Assembly (NCBI GenBank): GCA_028690255.1
Contig: JAQVBP010000005.1
Coordinates: 1-35,008, forward strand
Direction: 5' to 3'
Length of the DNA: 35,008 nt
Source: Methanosarcinaceae archaeon
GTDB lineage: Archaea > Halobacteriota > Methanosarcinia > Methanosarcinales > Methanosarcinaceae
Positions 15,409 through 23,721 of this stretch are shown piece after piece; the stretch's first letter is position 1, and each line of letters begins with the position of its first letter. The translations under genes were made by a program, and so were the position numbers. Below the pieces are notes generated by a model that saw nothing but the letters and a program-made list of their open reading frames with translations, made no database searches and was not told the DNA's origin.

Positions 15409-16233
15409 TTAAGGCCCGGACTCATCTGCAAGGACCCGGGCTCCGGAGACTTCTTCAGAGAGGTTCAGGTAATAAGCGAAAAGTTCTTTGCCCCATTCAA
15501 TCGCGCTTTCCTCAAAACTGATTAAGAACTTCTGATCGAGTTTACCTTTTTTGTCAAAAAGTAGCATGGACATGAAACGTTCGGTAACGGTAAAAGAAAG
15601 GATTCTTGGGGCCTGAGGGTAAACAAAGAGGCTTGAATTATCAGAATCCAGAAAAGTTTCATACACCTCCGAATAATCAGCCAGCATCCTTTCAAAAAAA
15701 ATATTTGAGATTACGAAAACGACCTTCCGATTTATTTTCAGATACTCGCTATAAACTGGAATCAGCGAAGGCTGAAAATAAGAAGAAAAATGCAGAACTT
15801 CCCTGGAGTTGAGCAGGTTTTCCTTAAACTCTGCATGAGGCTCGAAAATCCGACCCAAATCGGGTTCGATAACCCGATAGTCCCCGAGTTCTCCGAGCCT
15901 CCGGAGGAGAAATGCAGGAATTCCTTCCAGGGCCCGGTCTGTCCAGTAATCGTAGTTTTTTTCAAGCACCTGCAGAGTTCCCAGGAGAGGGACCATTTTT
16001 TCAGCCATAATCTTTCCAATACAGGAAAGGCTGTAGTATTTCCCTTTCTGGAGAACAAGGTGACTGTCTTTTAGTTTTTTAATCTGAGGGAGAATTGAAG
16101 TAGGAGGCGCAGCTAAGACATTCGCAATATCTCCAATATTTTTAGGCCCTTCCATAAGGAGGAAGATAACTTTCTTTCTTTTTTCAGAGCGAAGAAGCAG
16201 GTCTTCTAACGAAAGTTCTTGAGTAAGATCCAC
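15409..16233 (-). CDS. Msr-like regulator (winged helix plus FilR1/DUF1724 domain)
   Basis: This is a 274-aa protein. An N-terminal winged helix (about 18-75: FLLMEGPKNIGDIANVLAAP, then SILPQIKKLKDSHLV) is followed by a C-terminal domain of about 120-260 matching the FilR1/DUF1724 ligand-binding region. Methanosarcina carries many such proteins; a few, the Msr group, control methanol and methylamine methyltransferase genes. The target of this one is unknown. No methyltransferase genes lie nearby, so local control is not obvious. The ATG at 16233 is used. Confidence 0.8.
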   Translation of the reverse strand: MDLTQELSLEDLLLRSEKRKKVIFLLMEGPKNIGDIANVLAAPPTSILPQIKKLKDSHLVLQKGKYYSLSCIGKIMAEKMVPLLGTLQVLEKNYDYWTDRALEGIPAFLLRRLGELGDYRVIEPDLGRIFEPHAEFKENLLNSREVLHFSSYFQPSLIPVYSEYLKINRKVVFVISNIFFERMLADYSEVYETFLDSDNSSLFVYPQAPRILSFTVTERFMSMLLFDKKGKLDQKFLISFEESAIEWGKELFAYYLNLSEEVSGARVLADESGP

Positions 16234-16454
16234 GGCACCAACTTCAGAATAACTATAATGAATAACGGCTATAGATGGCGTTTTTATATTGTACCCATAA
16301 TCTCAATCCTATATACCCCATCATACCAGTACTGGTTATATACACAGACATATTTGAGCTAACACTATATAAAAATTTAGGAAATATTTCATAAAAATTA
16401 TAAGAAAACTGAGAAATATTCAGACCTTTTTTATCGAACCCATGCATAATAAAA

Positions 16455-16465
16455 TATATTATATA
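16455..16465 (+). promoter_or_regulatory. TATA box of the HerA-like gene, probably leaderless
   Basis: TATATTATATA is centred about 30 bases before the ATG at 16490. Archaeal transcription starts about 25 bases after the TATA box, so the start site would fall within a few bases of the ATG. No ribosome site is visible there, which fits a leaderless mRNA. Confidence 0.55.
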
Positions 16466-16489
16466 GTTGATACCCCCGATTATTGAATA

Positions 16490-17923
16490 ATGATTGAAGG
16501 AAGTAAAAAGAATCCTGAAAGTTCATATCGGGCCACAGTCGCCGCAAAAGAGCGTGTGCTTGGAAACGATGAGAACCCCGGGGAAGGCCGGCTTTTTCTG
16601 GGAAACTATCTGGCCCTTGACCGCTCAAAAGGGGCCGCGGTTTTCCTGGACGCTCTCAAACCCCACGCGCTTTTGATCTGCGGGAAGCGGGGGTACGGGA
16701 AATCCTATACCATGGGCTGTATCCTGGAAGAGCTGGCCCTTCTGCCCCCTCATATAAGGAAAAACCTGGCGGCCCTGGTTATTGATACCATGGGGGTCTT
16801 CTGGACAATGAGGTATCCAGGCAGGGCGGAAAAGCAAAAACTTGAGGAATGGAAACTCTTCCCCGCAGGTTTCGAGCTTGAAGTCTTCGTCCCGGCCGGA
16901 AAGGCGGAAGAGTACGAAAAACGGGATATAAAAGTCCGACCCTTTTCGATATCCTTATCCGAACTCAGCGGAAGCCAGTGGTGCGGGCTCTTCAATATAG
17001 AGGAGGTCTCCCCCGTAGGGGTCCTTGTGGTAAGGACAATTGACCTTTTAAGGGAAAAAGAAGAGAGAACTGCCTCCTACTCCTTTGAAGACATCAGCGC
17101 CACACTCCTCAAAGATAAACGCTCCGGCGGTTCGGCAAAAGGAGCCGCTGAAAACTATTTCAGGGCCATGGCCTCCTGGGGCATATTTGCAAAAGAGGGG
17201 GTAAAACTGGAGGAACTGGTCAGAGGGGGAAGGGTCACGGTGCTTGACGTAAGCAGCTTTGCAGGAGAAAAAGTCTGTGCGGCCGTGGTCTCGATCCTTG
17301 CGGGAAAACTTTATGAAAAGCGGATCGAGGCCAGGAGAGCTTATGAGAAAAAGCTGATGGAAGCTTCTTCTTCTGTGCTCCGATCCAGAGAAAGGGAAAA
17401 TGGAGGAGAAAATGGAGAAAATGGAGAAGATGGAGAAGATGGAGAAGATGGAGAAAAATATGAGGAAGAATTCCCGATGCCCTGGCTCTGTATAGACGAG
17501 GCCCACCTTTTCCTGCCCGGGGAAGGAAAGAGCCTGGCCTCCGGGGTTTTGCTTAACAACTGTCTCAGGCAGGGCCGCCAGCCGGGCCTTTCCCTTGTCC
17601 TTGCAACCCAGCGCCCTTCCAGCCTGCACGGAGAGGTAATCTCCCAGAGTGACCTTATAATCTGCCACCGGCTGACCTCGGGAGAGGATATACAGGCCCT
17701 TGAGGCAGCAAGACCCCTTTACATGCAGGAGAGCATACGGACCTACATAAAAAAGATGGGAAGCGAAAAAGGAGTCGCCTTAATCGTGGACGATCATTCC
17801 GAATCGGTCCACCTGGTCCGCGTGCGCCCCCGGAAGAGCTGGCACGGGGGCGGGGAGCCCAGTGCCCTGACTCCGGAAAGGGAAGAAAATGGTAGACCGG
17901 AAGGGGGGCCGAAGAGAGTATGA
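16490..17923 (+). CDS. HerA/DUF87-like ATPase
   Basis: This 477-aa P-loop ATPase has Walker A GKRGYGKS (65-72), a Walker B PWLCIDEAHLFLP (331-343) with Asp336-Glu337, and a sensor-like LATQRPSSL (371-379). This is the VirD4/HerA group (COG0433) of hexameric DNA translocases and helicases. Classical HerA acts with the nuclease NurA, Mre11 and Rad50 in DNA end resection. None of these is beside it, so this is likely a divergent paralogue with unknown partner. A low-complexity insert of Asn/Asp-Gly-Glu repeats sits just before Walker B (about 303-325). Confidence 0.82.
   Translation: MIEGSKKNPESSYRATVAAKERVLGNDENPGEGRLFLGNYLALDRSKGAAVFLDALKPHALLICGKRGYGKSYTMGCILEELALLPPHIRKNLAALVIDTMGVFWTMRYPGRAEKQKLEEWKLFPAGFELEVFVPAGKAEEYEKRDIKVRPFSISLSELSGSQWCGLFNIEEVSPVGVLVVRTIDLLREKEERTASYSFEDISATLLKDKRSGGSAKGAAENYFRAMASWGIFAKEGVKLEELVRGGRVTVLDVSSFAGEKVCAAVVSILAGKLYEKRIEARRAYEKKLMEASSSVLRSRERENGGENGENGEDGEDGEDGEKYEEEFPMPWLCIDEAHLFLPGEGKSLASGVLLNNCLRQGRQPGLSLVLATQRPSSLHGEVISQSDLIICHRLTSGEDIQALEAARPLYMQESIRTYIKKMGSEKGVALIVDDHSESVHLVRVRPRKSWHGGGEPSALTPEREENGRPEGGPKRV
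17396..17456 (+). repeat. 9-bp tandem repeat in the HerA-like gene
   Basis: About six imperfect units of GAA(A/G)ATGGA encode Glu-Asn-Gly and Glu-Asp-Gly triplets just before Walker B. They are in frame, so copy-number changes would alter only a surface loop. Confidence 0.85.
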
Positions 17924-18028
17924 ACCCCTATTTTTAACCGGATTCAGGGAAAACGGGGGAGGTATTGTAAACCTTTTTTATAGGCAGCCAGAAAATAATT
18001 TAAGTATTAGTTATATCTACCATCAATC

Positions 18029-18071
18029 CAGGCTGTAATTAAGAGCCTGAGACCTGCGGCTTCGAGCCGCA
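18029..18071 (+). promoter_or_regulatory. Two consecutive hairpins in the leuD leader
   Basis: CAGGCT/AGCCTG (18029-18034 with 18044-18049) and TGCGGCT-TCG-AGCCGCA (18055-18071) form two stems about 60-100 bases before the leuD ATG. No T-run follows, so they do not look like a simple terminator. A regulatory leader for branched-chain amino acid genes is possible; no known riboswitch class was recognised. Confidence 0.45.
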
Positions 18072-18128
18072 ATAAAAAACAGTCCATATTTCACATTTTC
18101 AATTGCATTAGACCACACTGGTGATCAT

Positions 18129-18620
18129 ATGAAAGGAAGAGCCTGGAAATTCGGAGACGACGTGGACACGGATGCAATCATTCCGGGTCGGTACCTCATC
18201 TTTAACACCCCGAAGGAACTCGCAAAATACACCTTCGAGGGCGTCCGCCCTGATTTTGCGAAAAATGTCCGGGAAAACGATATCGTTGTAGGAGGCAATA
18301 ATTTCGGCTGCGGGTCCTCAAGGGAACACGCCCCTCTGGCCCTTAGAGGGTCAAAGGTGAGCTGTGTTATCGCAAAGTCCTTTGCCCGGATCTTTTTCAG
18401 AAACTCCATCAACATCGGGATTCCGGTCCTGGAATGCCCGGACACGGACAGAATTGAAGACGGGGACGAGCTCGAGGTTGACCTCGCCACCGGAGTCATC
18501 GAAAACAAGACGAAAGCTGAGACCTACCAGGCAACCCCTCTGCCGGAATTCGTCCGCGATCTCGTGGACAAGGGCGGGCTTGTCGAGTACGCCAGAGACC
18601 TGGTCTCCAAAACGAATTAA
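18129..18620 (+). CDS. leuD: 3-isopropylmalate/homoaconitate dehydratase small subunit
   Basis: This 163-aa protein is the swivel domain that pairs with a large iron-sulfur subunit (LeuC/HacA) to isomerise 2-isopropylmalate in leucine synthesis, or homocitrate-type acids in coenzyme B synthesis. Family motifs are DDVDTDAIIPGRYL (10-23), GGNNFGCGSSREHAP (about 55-69) and RIFFRNSINIGIP (about 86-98). The substrate loop reads YLIF, closer to the YLVY of isopropylmalate enzymes than the YLRT of homoaconitases, favouring LeuD; this is an inference. The large subunit is not in the window. leuB follows 201 bases downstream. Confidence 0.87.
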   Translation: MKGRAWKFGDDVDTDAIIPGRYLIFNTPKELAKYTFEGVRPDFAKNVRENDIVVGGNNFGCGSSREHAPLALRGSKVSCVIAKSFARIFFRNSINIGIPVLECPDTDRIEDGDELEVDLATGVIENKTKAETYQATPLPEFVRDLVDKGGLVEYARDLVSKTN

Positions 18621-18624
18621 GGAT

Positions 18625-18722
18625 AATTCCATCAATCAAATTCCATTAATCTAATTCCATTAATCTAATTCCATTAATCTAATTCCATTAATCTAATTCC
18701 ATTAATCTAATTCCATTAATCT
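18625..18722 (+). repeat. 14-bp tandem repeat between leuD and leuB
   Basis: AATTCCATTAATCT occurs seven times head to tail (7 x 14 = 98 bases); the first copy has two changes and the last six are almost identical. It starts 4 bases after the leuD stop and is untranslated. It could alter mRNA stability between the two genes, or be neutral. Confidence 0.95.
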
Positions 18723-18821
18723 AAAATCTCGGCCGGATGGTGCTGGTCAGGAAATGACTGCCGGAAAACGGCCGGAAACCCAGAAAAATTCAAAAAAAAT
18801 TCAAAATAAGGAGTAGTCAAC

Positions 18822-19949
18822 ATGACGCAGTATAAGGTTCCGGTTCTTCCCGGAGACGGAATAGGGCCGGAAATTATCGCCGAAGGCCGGAAAGTCGTAG
18901 ACGCCGCGGGCGAACGATTCGGATTTGACGTGGAATGGATCGAGTACCCCCATGGGGCAGACCACTACCTGGAAACGGGAGAGCTGATTTCCGAGGACAG
19001 CTTAAAGGAGTTGTCCGCATACCAGGCCATTTACCTGGGCTCCATCGGAGACCCGAGGATTGCTCCGGGCATTCTTGAGAAAGGGATCTTATTAACTGCA
19101 CGCTTCTACTTCGACCAGTACATTAACCTGCGGCCCGTAAAGCTTCTGGAAGGCGTCTGGACCCCTCTCAAGGACAAGACCTCAAAAGACATCGACTTCA
19201 CCGTTGTCCGGGAAAACACCGAGGACTTCTACATAGGAATCGGAGGCCGGGCAAAGACTGGTATAAGCAAGGACTTCCTCGAGGTTAAGCGGACCCTCTA
19301 CTCCGCCAAATTCGGGCTGGACATCGAGACCGACAGCGAGGAAATCGCCTACCAGATAGGCCTGATCTCCAAGGAAGGCACGAAACGGGTCATGGAATAC
19401 GCCTTTGACCTCGCCGAGAAGAGCAAAAAACACGTCTCATCCGTGGACAAGGCCAATGTCCTTTCCGACATCTACGGTTTCTGGAGAGAAGAGTTCGAAG
19501 CCGTTGCCGCAAAACACCCGGACGTTACAACGGACTTCAACTTCGTGGACGCCATCACCATGTGGTTTGTTAAAAACCCCGAATGGTTCGATATTGTCGT
19601 TACCCCGAACATGTTCGGAGACATCATTACCGACCTCGGAGCCATGATCCAGGGAGGCCTCGGGCTTGCCCCCGGCGGAAACATCAACCCGACCGGCACA
19701 AGCATGTTCGAGCCCATCCACGGCTCGGCCCCTAAGTACAAGGGCCTGAACAAGGTCAACCCGATTGCCACCATCTGGGCCGGGGCCCTTTTGATCGAAC
19801 AGCTCGGAGAAAAAGAGGCTGCTGATGAAATAGTGGCTGCAATCCAGCAAAACATCCTGGACGCCAAAATCAGGACCTACGACATGGGCGGCAGCAGCAG
19901 CACCTCCGATGTCGGGGATGAGATTGCAAGACTCGTACTGGAAGGGTAA
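18822..19949 (+). CDS. leuB: 3-isopropylmalate dehydrogenase family protein
   Basis: This 375-aa enzyme belongs to the beta-decarboxylating dehydrogenases. Motifs are LPGDGIGPEI (9-18), the NLRPVKL segment, TVVRENTEDFYIG, the catalytic Lys-Ala-Asn region (VDKANVLSD) and GDIITDLGAMIQGGLGLAPGGNI. The FDQYINLRPVKL signature and the length of 375 aa, longer than typical 330-aa archaeal forms, also resemble tartrate/D-malate-type enzymes, so substrate is not certain. Position next to leuD favours leucine synthesis; a role as isohomocitrate dehydrogenase for coenzyme B is the main alternative. A strong AAGGAG site precedes the ATG. Confidence 0.82.
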   Translation: MTQYKVPVLPGDGIGPEIIAEGRKVVDAAGERFGFDVEWIEYPHGADHYLETGELISEDSLKELSAYQAIYLGSIGDPRIAPGILEKGILLTARFYFDQYINLRPVKLLEGVWTPLKDKTSKDIDFTVVRENTEDFYIGIGGRAKTGISKDFLEVKRTLYSAKFGLDIETDSEEIAYQIGLISKEGTKRVMEYAFDLAEKSKKHVSSVDKANVLSDIYGFWREEFEAVAAKHPDVTTDFNFVDAITMWFVKNPEWFDIVVTPNMFGDIITDLGAMIQGGLGLAPGGNINPTGTSMFEPIHGSAPKYKGLNKVNPIATIWAGALLIEQLGEKEAADEIVAAIQQNILDAKIRTYDMGGSSSTSDVGDEIARLVLEG

Positions 19950-19960
19950 TTTACCTTTCC

Positions 19961-19975
19961 GATTTTTCTTTTTTA
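19961..19975 (+). terminator. T-rich terminator after leuB
   Basis: A run of T-rich sequence (GATTTTTCTTTTTTA) begins 12 bases after the leuB stop, in the 33-base gap before a converging gene. This is the usual archaeal oligo-T stop signal. Confidence 0.6.
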
Positions 19976-19982
19976 TTGTTGT

Positions 19983-21077
19983 TCAGGAAAACCATAATTT
20001 ATTCGCATTTTCCCAGACAAGCTTTCTTGCCACGTCCGCGGGGAGCATTGAGACAAGGGTATTGTATCGGGCCATTGTCTTGCCGAGAGTGACTCTTTTT
20101 TTGCCATTGTTAAGATAGTTAAAATGCCCGCAGAGATCACTTCCTATCATAAACCGGTCCGGATATTTTGTGATCAGCTCCACCCAGACCTCTTTGGGAA
20201 TTTTGGAATTTTCTTTGCAAACAATATCATCATAAACGATCCAGGACAGGTCCACTTGCAGGTTCCGGTGGTTCTCCAGCATCCCGTCCACCATTTCCCA
20301 GTATTTTTTATGGATTACCCGCCTGGAAGCTCCGCAATGAGCCCAGACAAGTTTGAGTTTCCTGTAATGGTCCAGTACAGCTTCGATTTCATGCAAATAC
20401 TCAAAATCCTCATGGTTTCCGACGGACGTGCTGTTCTGGTGGATGTTTACAGGCAGCCTTTTTCTGGCACAAAACTTGAAAACTTCCTCCAGACCCGGGT
20501 GGTTGGACCTTGCGGTTTCTTCAAGCGTGAGGTTGGTCAGGTCATCGTGCCTGAGCAAAAGTTCTCCCACCCCTTTCCAGATATCGGATTTCTTGAACAT
20601 CGCCTTAACATAATCGATAGCGAATTTGTCCGTGGGATTGAACCCGCAGAGTGTGGGTGCGATTCGCTTTTTTTCGGCAGGGGAAAGCTTCTCGTAATCC
20701 TCGGCCACTACCCGGTCAGTCAGGGCGTAGTAGTAACACTTTGAATTGTCATCCAGGTAGTAGTGCGGCATGTTGGGTTCGAAATATTCCCATTTTTTCT
20801 TTACCGGCAGGCCGAACAGAACGGTTTTTGCAATATTTCCCCGGTCCATTTCACGGATCAGGGCCTTCATACCGTCCGTTTGCTGAAGAAAATCCACATA
20901 ATGAAGGTGCATATCAATGACGCCTTCGGGAACCAGAGCCTCCTTTTCAGGAGCAACTGCATCCCTATCTGCTTTTAAAATATTCGAAGGGCCTTTCTTA
21001 AACAGCCCTTCGGGAAGCTTAACTTCTGTTTCGGATTCGTCCAGGATTCTCTGTTCAAAAGCTTGACTGAAACTCAT
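19983..21077 (-). CDS. Amidohydrolase-2 family metal-dependent hydrolase
   Basis: This TIM-barrel hydrolase of about 364 aa shows the amidohydrolase metal motif DMHLHYVDF near its N-terminus. Later His-containing strands are NIHQNST and VWAHCGAS, and the terminal catalytic region is MIGSDLCGHF (Asp). Substrate is unknown; relatives decarboxylate or hydrolyse small carboxylates. The frame can extend to a GTG at 21113, but that extension is encoded by a minisatellite. The ATG at 21077 has an AGGG site 9 bases upstream and gives MSFSQAFEQRI, so it is preferred. It converges on leuB. Confidence 0.75.
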   Translation of the reverse strand: MSFSQAFEQRILDESETEVKLPEGLFKKGPSNILKADRDAVAPEKEALVPEGVIDMHLHYVDFLQQTDGMKALIREMDRGNIAKTVLFGLPVKKKWEYFEPNMPHYYLDDNSKCYYYALTDRVVAEDYEKLSPAEKKRIAPTLCGFNPTDKFAIDYVKAMFKKSDIWKGVGELLLRHDDLTNLTLEETARSNHPGLEEVFKFCARKRLPVNIHQNSTSVGNHEDFEYLHEIEAVLDHYRKLKLVWAHCGASRRVIHKKYWEMVDGMLENHRNLQVDLSWIVYDDIVCKENSKIPKEVWVELITKYPDRFMIGSDLCGHFNYLNNGKKRVTLGKTMARYNTLVSMLPADVARKLVWENANKLWFS

Positions 21078-21096
21078 ATTTTGTATCCCTTTCCTG

Positions 21097-21260
21097 TTCT
21101 GAAAAAATCCCACTCCCGTTCTGAATTATCCAATCCCTATTCTGAATTATCCAATCCCTATTCTGAATTATCCAATCCCTGTTCTGAAATAATCCAATCC
21201 CTATTCTGAATTATCCAATCCCTGTTCTGAAATAATCCAATCCCTGTTCTGAAATTATCT
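21097..21260 (-). repeat. 21-22 bp tandem repeat upstream of the amidohydrolase gene
   Basis: Eight units start at 21097, 21119, 21140, 21161, 21182, 21204, 21225 and 21247, based on TTCTGAATTATCCAATCCCT. Spacing is 21 or 22 bases, two turns of DNA. It lies directly 5' of the gene start and 3' of the neighbouring hydrolase, so it occupies the promoter or leader. Confidence 0.95.
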
Positions 21261-21285
21261 TACTTTACATTAGAATAAGGCCTTC

Positions 21286-22725
21286 TTATTGTATTTCTTT
21301 TGCCTTGAAGAGAGTCCAGGGCTGAGAAGGTCTGTCTTTCAGGTACCCGTCAAGGTGCTTCCACTGGATATGTTCTTTCAGGAACTCTGAGGCCTCAAAA
21401 GGAATGCCGGAAGAATTGCCCCAGCGCCCCCAGAAAGCAAACTCCTTTGCAAGCCTGCTGTCCATCACTTTGCCGTCCACGGCTCCCCTGGGCTGGAAGG
21501 GAAGAGGTCTCCCCGGCTGGCTCATAGATTCCCTGGCATCCAGTTCATAGTGCCCGTCAACCGTGCGGGAACAGGGATTATTGCGCTTTTTCAGGTAGAC
21601 ATCGTAGTGGTCCGCAATAATTTTCTTAGCGCTTTCCACGTTTATTCTGCCCCTGTACTCTTCCATCAACTCCTCCAGTCGGACCTGCCTGGCCCCCTGG
21701 TGTCTCCTTATGTCGGCATATCCCGTGTTCGAACATTCCAGGTTCCGGATGCGAGGGTCCAGAGGAGCATTAAATCCTATGAAATACCCCTCCTTTTTCC
21801 TGGAAACATTGTTGTATTCAAGTCCGAGTTCAAAGCGCAGGATTTCCCCCGAATTTATATCCCCCAGGTACCAGGTATTCGCATACCCCCCGTTATTCCC
21901 CTGCTTCATGAATTCCACAAACCTGTCAGGGCTCTCCGAGTACTGCATTGCCTTTCTTACCCGGAAAAACTCCGGAAGCTGGTCAGGGTCGTAACAGTTA
22001 AACCCTCCGATGGTCGTTTCGGTGCCCATCAACCCTGCCCCGGTTACAAAAAAGTCGGTCATGCTATGGATATAGCCGGGATAGGCTTGCATGAAAATGC
22101 GCTGGCCCCGGGCAGGCTTGATGTCAAGAACCAGGTTGCAGAATTGTCCGGTTTCAAAATTGCTCCAGGTGTTGTGGGCCATGACGATTTCGGGCCCGTC
22201 CTTTTCTTCGGCCCTTTCCCCCCCTCTTCCTTCAGACCTTTCTCCGGCCGTCGCCCCGCCCGTATAAGGGGCCGTGGCAATGAAAGCACTGCAGTGGTCC
22301 TTTCTGTTCCGTATGGACTCCGAAAATTTACCCTCTTTCCGGAGCGGCCACCAGTAACCCGTAAGTTCTTCATATCCGTTCCAGGCCAGCACTTCCTCCC
22401 AGGTGATTTTCACTCCGGCTTCCCTTGCCCCGGCCGCAATTCCCTGCATTTCGGCAAGAAATTCCTCGTCGATTCCAGAACCCGAAGGAGAAAGCCATAA
22501 ATCCCTGGCGGCCTCAACAAAAAACTCCCATTTTTTCCCGGTGTCCCAGTAGGTAAGGTACTCAATACTCCTCATAATTTCTTTAATTTCCGGGGCCATA
22601 AGGTAGCCGTGCTGAAACCCTCTCTCATAAGGACCTCCTTCGATATGAAGGCAGACCCAACCATTTATTTCATCCCTGAAACCTTCTTTATAGGCTGTGA
22701 TAGGACAGATTGTAAGCCCTCCCAA
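21286..22725 (-). CDS. C45/phospholipase B-like Ntn hydrolase
   Basis: This 479-aa protein resembles the acyl-CoA:6-APA acyltransferase (peptidase C45)/phospholipase B-like group, which self-cleaves to expose a nucleophilic Cys or Ser. The likely nucleophile is Cys145 in RKDHCSAFIA (141-150). Other pieces are GGPYERGFQHGYLMAPEI (30-47) near the N-terminus, AHNTW and GGFNCYDPD. Substrate is unknown; amide or ester bonds of small acyl compounds are usual. The earliest start is a TTG at 22725 just after an in-frame stop; no ATG or GTG occurs before Met43, which would remove a conserved segment. A Gly/Arg/Glu-rich insert lies at about 153-175. No clear signal peptide is seen. Confidence 0.65.
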   Translation of the reverse strand: MGGLTICPITAYKEGFRDEINGWVCLHIEGGPYERGFQHGYLMAPEIKEIMRSIEYLTYWDTGKKWEFFVEAARDLWLSPSGSGIDEEFLAEMQGIAAGAREAGVKITWEEVLAWNGYEELTGYWWPLRKEGKFSESIRNRKDHCSAFIATAPYTGGATAGERSEGRGGERAEEKDGPEIVMAHNTWSNFETGQFCNLVLDIKPARGQRIFMQAYPGYIHSMTDFFVTGAGLMGTETTIGGFNCYDPDQLPEFFRVRKAMQYSESPDRFVEFMKQGNNGGYANTWYLGDINSGEILRFELGLEYNNVSRKKEGYFIGFNAPLDPRIRNLECSNTGYADIRRHQGARQVRLEELMEEYRGRINVESAKKIIADHYDVYLKKRNNPCSRTVDGHYELDARESMSQPGRPLPFQPRGAVDGKVMDSRLAKEFAFWGRWGNSSGIPFEASEFLKEHIQWKHLDGYLKDRPSQPWTLFKAKEIQ

Positions 22726-22926
22726 TTATTCAAAATTTAGATATGTAACAGGGAATCTTAATATACAATACTACATAATTGTTTTCAAAAGTTATGTACA
22801 GAAATATATAATTTGGAACTTATATTGATTGAATGGTATCAATAAAATTATGTGAATAACAAAAACAAAAAATAAAAACCGATACAGTACATTAACGTTA
22901 AATAATTAGAGAGAAAGAGGATATTT

Positions 22927-23721
22927 ATGGGATATGGAAATCAACAATATATTTATCCAGATTTAAAAGATCGAATCACATCTGTATTAATTAGCAGCAA
23001 AGAACCTTACGAAGGATACTGGGAGGAAAGTGAAAACTTCATACTAGATTTAATAAAAAAGCACATCAGCAAAGATATAATAAATAAAGAAAAATCTCTA
23101 TTAGACGCTGGTTGTGGGGAAGGAAGATTAACAATTTACTTTAGTGACTATTTTGAACGAATACTTGCAATAGACCCTGATAGGTCTCGACTAGATATTG
23201 CTATAAAAGAAACAAAACGACTTAAAATATCTAATAAAATTGACTTTGACAGTGTTCCTATAGAAGAGATCAATGAAGACGAAAAATTTGACGTAATACT
23301 TTGCAGTCATGTATTCCAACATGTTCAGACATCTCTTATCCCAAAGATTATAGAGAAATTAAGCATATTGATGAAAAAACCAGGATTATTATTTGTAACT
23401 ACATGTCATTCCACAAAAGGAGATGACTACTTCGTAAAAAATTATTTAGATGATTTTAATTTTGTAGAAGAAACTATTGATCAAGATTCTTTTAATTCTC
23501 TTGTTTTTGGAGTTAATCAATTACCTACGCACCTCTTTTCCCGTGGAAGCATTGAAGAGCTTCTTAAAAAGTCAGGGTTTAAAATTATTGATTATAAAGT
23601 TTTTCATATAATTGAAGAAGATTTTGGAACAAAACAAAATAGAGATATAACAGTTAATCAATCCCCCTCATTACAAAATAAATATGGGAGAGATGTATTT
23701 ATTGCCGCAAAAAAAGAGTGA
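22927..23721 (+). CDS. Class I SAM-dependent methyltransferase (low-GC cassette)
   Basis: This is a 264-aa methyltransferase with motif I LLDAGCGEGRLTIYFS (58-73), motif II AIDPD and a later motif near DVILCSHVFQHV. The last resembles small-molecule (UbiE/Methyltransf_11-like) enzymes rather than DNA methylases. Substrate is unknown. The gene is far more AT-rich than neighbours on both sides, and its end overlaps the next frame by about 38 bases, so the pair is probably expressed together. Horizontal acquisition is likely. Confidence 0.75.
   Translation: MGYGNQQYIYPDLKDRITSVLISSKEPYEGYWEESENFILDLIKKHISKDIINKEKSLLDAGCGEGRLTIYFSDYFERILAIDPDRSRLDIAIKETKRLKISNKIDFDSVPIEEINEDEKFDVILCSHVFQHVQTSLIPKIIEKLSILMKKPGLLFVTTCHSTKGDDYFVKNYLDDFNFVEETIDQDSFNSLVFGVNQLPTHLFSRGSIEELLKKSGFKIIDYKVFHIIEEDFGTKQNRDITVNQSPSLQNKYGRDVFIAAKKE

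Noticed and set aside
17048..17668. 206-aa ORF opposite the HerA-like gene with Ser-Ile-Phe repeats
   Set aside because: Its repeats are the complement of the Glu-Asn-Gly coding repeat; the HerA motifs are on the plus strand.
21097..21260. Possible CRISPR array
   Set aside because: Units are contiguous with no spacers. The same holds for the arrays at 18625, 27878 and 31422, so these are minisatellites.
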